Shown here: positions 62,396 to 64,000 of the stretch, piece by piece
How the letters are laid out: each line of letters begins with the position of its first letter
Numbering within the stretch: position 1 is the first letter of the stretch
Assembly: GCF_947623445.1 (NCBI RefSeq)
Contig: NC_135242.1
Coordinates: 15,934,001 to 15,998,000, forward strand
Reading direction: 5' to 3'
DNA from: Clavelina lepadiformis
Taxonomy: Eukaryota; Chordata; Ascidiacea; Aplousobranchia; Clavelinidae
DNA length: 64,000 nucleotides
Program-made: the position numbers and the translations under genes
The notes under the pieces: generated by a model
What the model was told of the DNA's origin: nothing
What the model saw: only the letters and a program-made list of their open reading frames with translations
The model's database searches: none

Positions 62396-64000
62396 CTGTA
62401 TACAATGCAAGTTTGCTATAAATAAACAAGCCTGTTTTTCCATGATTTTTTTCTCTACAATGATCATGATTTCTCTGAAAAGGTTCCAAATATAAATTTT
62501 CTTATCGGAGACTTTAACGATGAAACCACCGCACAAACTTAAATGGTTGATGCCCAAATGAACCATAAAAGTATAACACTGAATTCCGCTTATGGTCATT
62601 TCAAACAATCTTTAGCTCAACTCAAAGGTAAGCTTTCAGAAGTTTATTAAATTAATGAACAATTAATTATGAAACTGCCATTTGTCAAGTAGACAAGTTG
62701 GTACAAGAGTTGCAGCCTGCCGGATTGTCTTCACTGGTGGTTCTCAAACTGTGTGCCGCCACACACTGCTATGCCGTAAAAATTTTTCAGGTCTGACTAA
62801 ATCTGATTTTCGCGCACATATCATAAATTTGAAATATAAAAACAACGGCCCGTAAGGTCTGTTTCACGATCTAAACTCGTTGTTATTTATCATGTAGGCC
62901 TATATTCCCTCTCGCGTATAAGCCTCTCTCGCAATTTTTACACCATTTTAACATAGGCTTTACCAAGGGTGTAAATCCACTCACATTTTTTCCCCGAAAA
63001 ATGTTTTGCGTCAAAGACAAAATGGCCTTCACTTGAAGTTGGTGCAAAATATGTTTTTTGATTTTCGTGCTTATTATCGCAGCTAAAAGGATCCATTTAC
63101 GGGCAGGAAATGATAATTTTACTTACCGTCTTTTGCAAAGAACATTAGGCCTACCATATTATGCTTTAGGCGCTTGTTTAACATTTGCGCTGAGACCCAC
63201 TAGCGTAGGCCTATTTACGGAGAGGGCATTTTGAGCCATAGCGTAATAGCGCCGCTAAGCGCCAAACCTGGTTTGCATAATTGCGAGGTTGGCGCTTTGT
63301 TCACTACACCAAAAAGTGCAATGTTCAAACTACAAAATTTTGCTTTCCATTATAGGAAAGCTTTTTAAAGGTTCAAGCTTGCAGTGTGGCGTACACAGAG
63401 TTACATAAAAAGCCATTTTATGGTTACTCTAACATGCGCATACTGTGCGATGTTTGACGAAAAATAATATGATTTCCAAGAAGATGAAAAGGTTTAAGTC
63501 ATCAACTTCTTTGAGCGCATAAAAATTGAAGACAACAACTATAATAATGTCGGCGCCTTTGTAATAAGTTATTTAAACAATATAAAAAAGAGCAAAACAC
63601 CGATTACTTTGCCAAACAAAAGCTGTACAAACACTATACCAAAACGCTATACTATGTTATTTAATCGTCTGCTCTTTCTTTTGTTCGGTTAAGGCAGTGA
63701 CTTAAACTTTATTACTTCATGTTGACGTCATGCATCCATTCAGTACACCGCAAAAACAAACATTTGAAAGAACTACTGTGTATTTTAAACTACATAAATA
63801 ATGTTAAAACGATCAATAAAAATTTAGTTTAAGTTTTCCACAAAAGACCGAAGTTTATCCACACCAACATAAACTGTATGAAGTTGGTAAATTACCAGGC
63901 TACAGCGTTTTTATATTTCCTATACAACGTCGTAAAGACACAACAATAATGGACAAATCCTGCAGTTTTTTGTTCATGTACATCATAAAAGCATTTACGA
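62396..64000. other. Intergenic, with one hAT-like terminus
   Basis: No gene recognised. At 62735-62785 the sequence cactggtggttctcaaactg followed by tgtgccgccacacactg resembles the end of another hAT family (CAGTGGTTCTCAAACTG...). No matching opposite end was found before 64000. TAGGCCTA-type motifs are frequent here. Confidence 0.4.

Noticed and set aside
1..64000. CRISPR arrays, operons, prokaryotic signals
   Set aside because: The window is clearly eukaryotic with spliced genes; no regularly spaced repeats are present.

Overview
This is a gene-dense, AT-rich, intron-rich animal nuclear window. It carries mitochondrial and Pol I housekeeping genes, short introns and modular extracellular domains (CUB, EGF, CCP, Ly6/uPAR three-finger, FN3, trefoil). 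Compact genes, low GC and chordate-type receptor modules suggest an invertebrate deuterostome, most likely a tunicate; that is an inference and no species marker was seen. All gene models were assembled by hand from reading frames and splice sites. Every multi-exon receptor and sulfotransferase model closes in frame over all exons.

Layout. 1-2274 (+): the 3' part of ATP synthase subunit d (ATP5PD). 2.4-14.0 kb (-): two tandem four-exon genes for heparan-sulfate 3-O-sulfotransferase-like Golgi enzymes. They lie on a segmental duplication; the first copy is interrupted by an 876-bp hAT transposon that is absent from the second, and Penelope-like element debris lies downstream of each copy. 14.8-29.0 kb (-): two type I membrane receptors. 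Receptor B (14800-22453) is unrecognised, N-glycosylated, and has a tail of about 430 residues. Receptor A (23528-29017) has the order signal peptide, three-finger, FN3, three-finger, trefoil, transmembrane, which I do not recognise from any described family. 30.1-45.3 kb (+): three tandem paralogous receptors, R1-R3, with the order signal peptide, CUB, EGF x3-4, CCP/sushi, transmembrane, short Ser/acidic tail. 45.6-58.2 kb (-): the complete RNA polymerase I largest subunit gene (POLR1A, 35 exons), convergent with R3 and carrying an apparent 2-base frame disruption in exon 9. 58.2-64.0 kb: no convincing gene, but several DNA-transposon remnants.

How the genes may relate. Five single-pass receptors sit together in about 30 kb, with receptor A and R1 head to head across 1.1 kb. 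Exon phases are almost all symmetric phase 1 between domains, as expected for exon-shuffled proteins. The combination of rapidly diverging tails, variable EGF number and recently duplicated neighbours looks like an innate-immune or self/non-self recognition cluster. The sequence shows the clustering and domains; the immune role is inference. Mobile DNA (hAT, pogo-like, Penelope-like, a tRNA-type SINE, MITEs) is frequent in introns and intergenic DNA.
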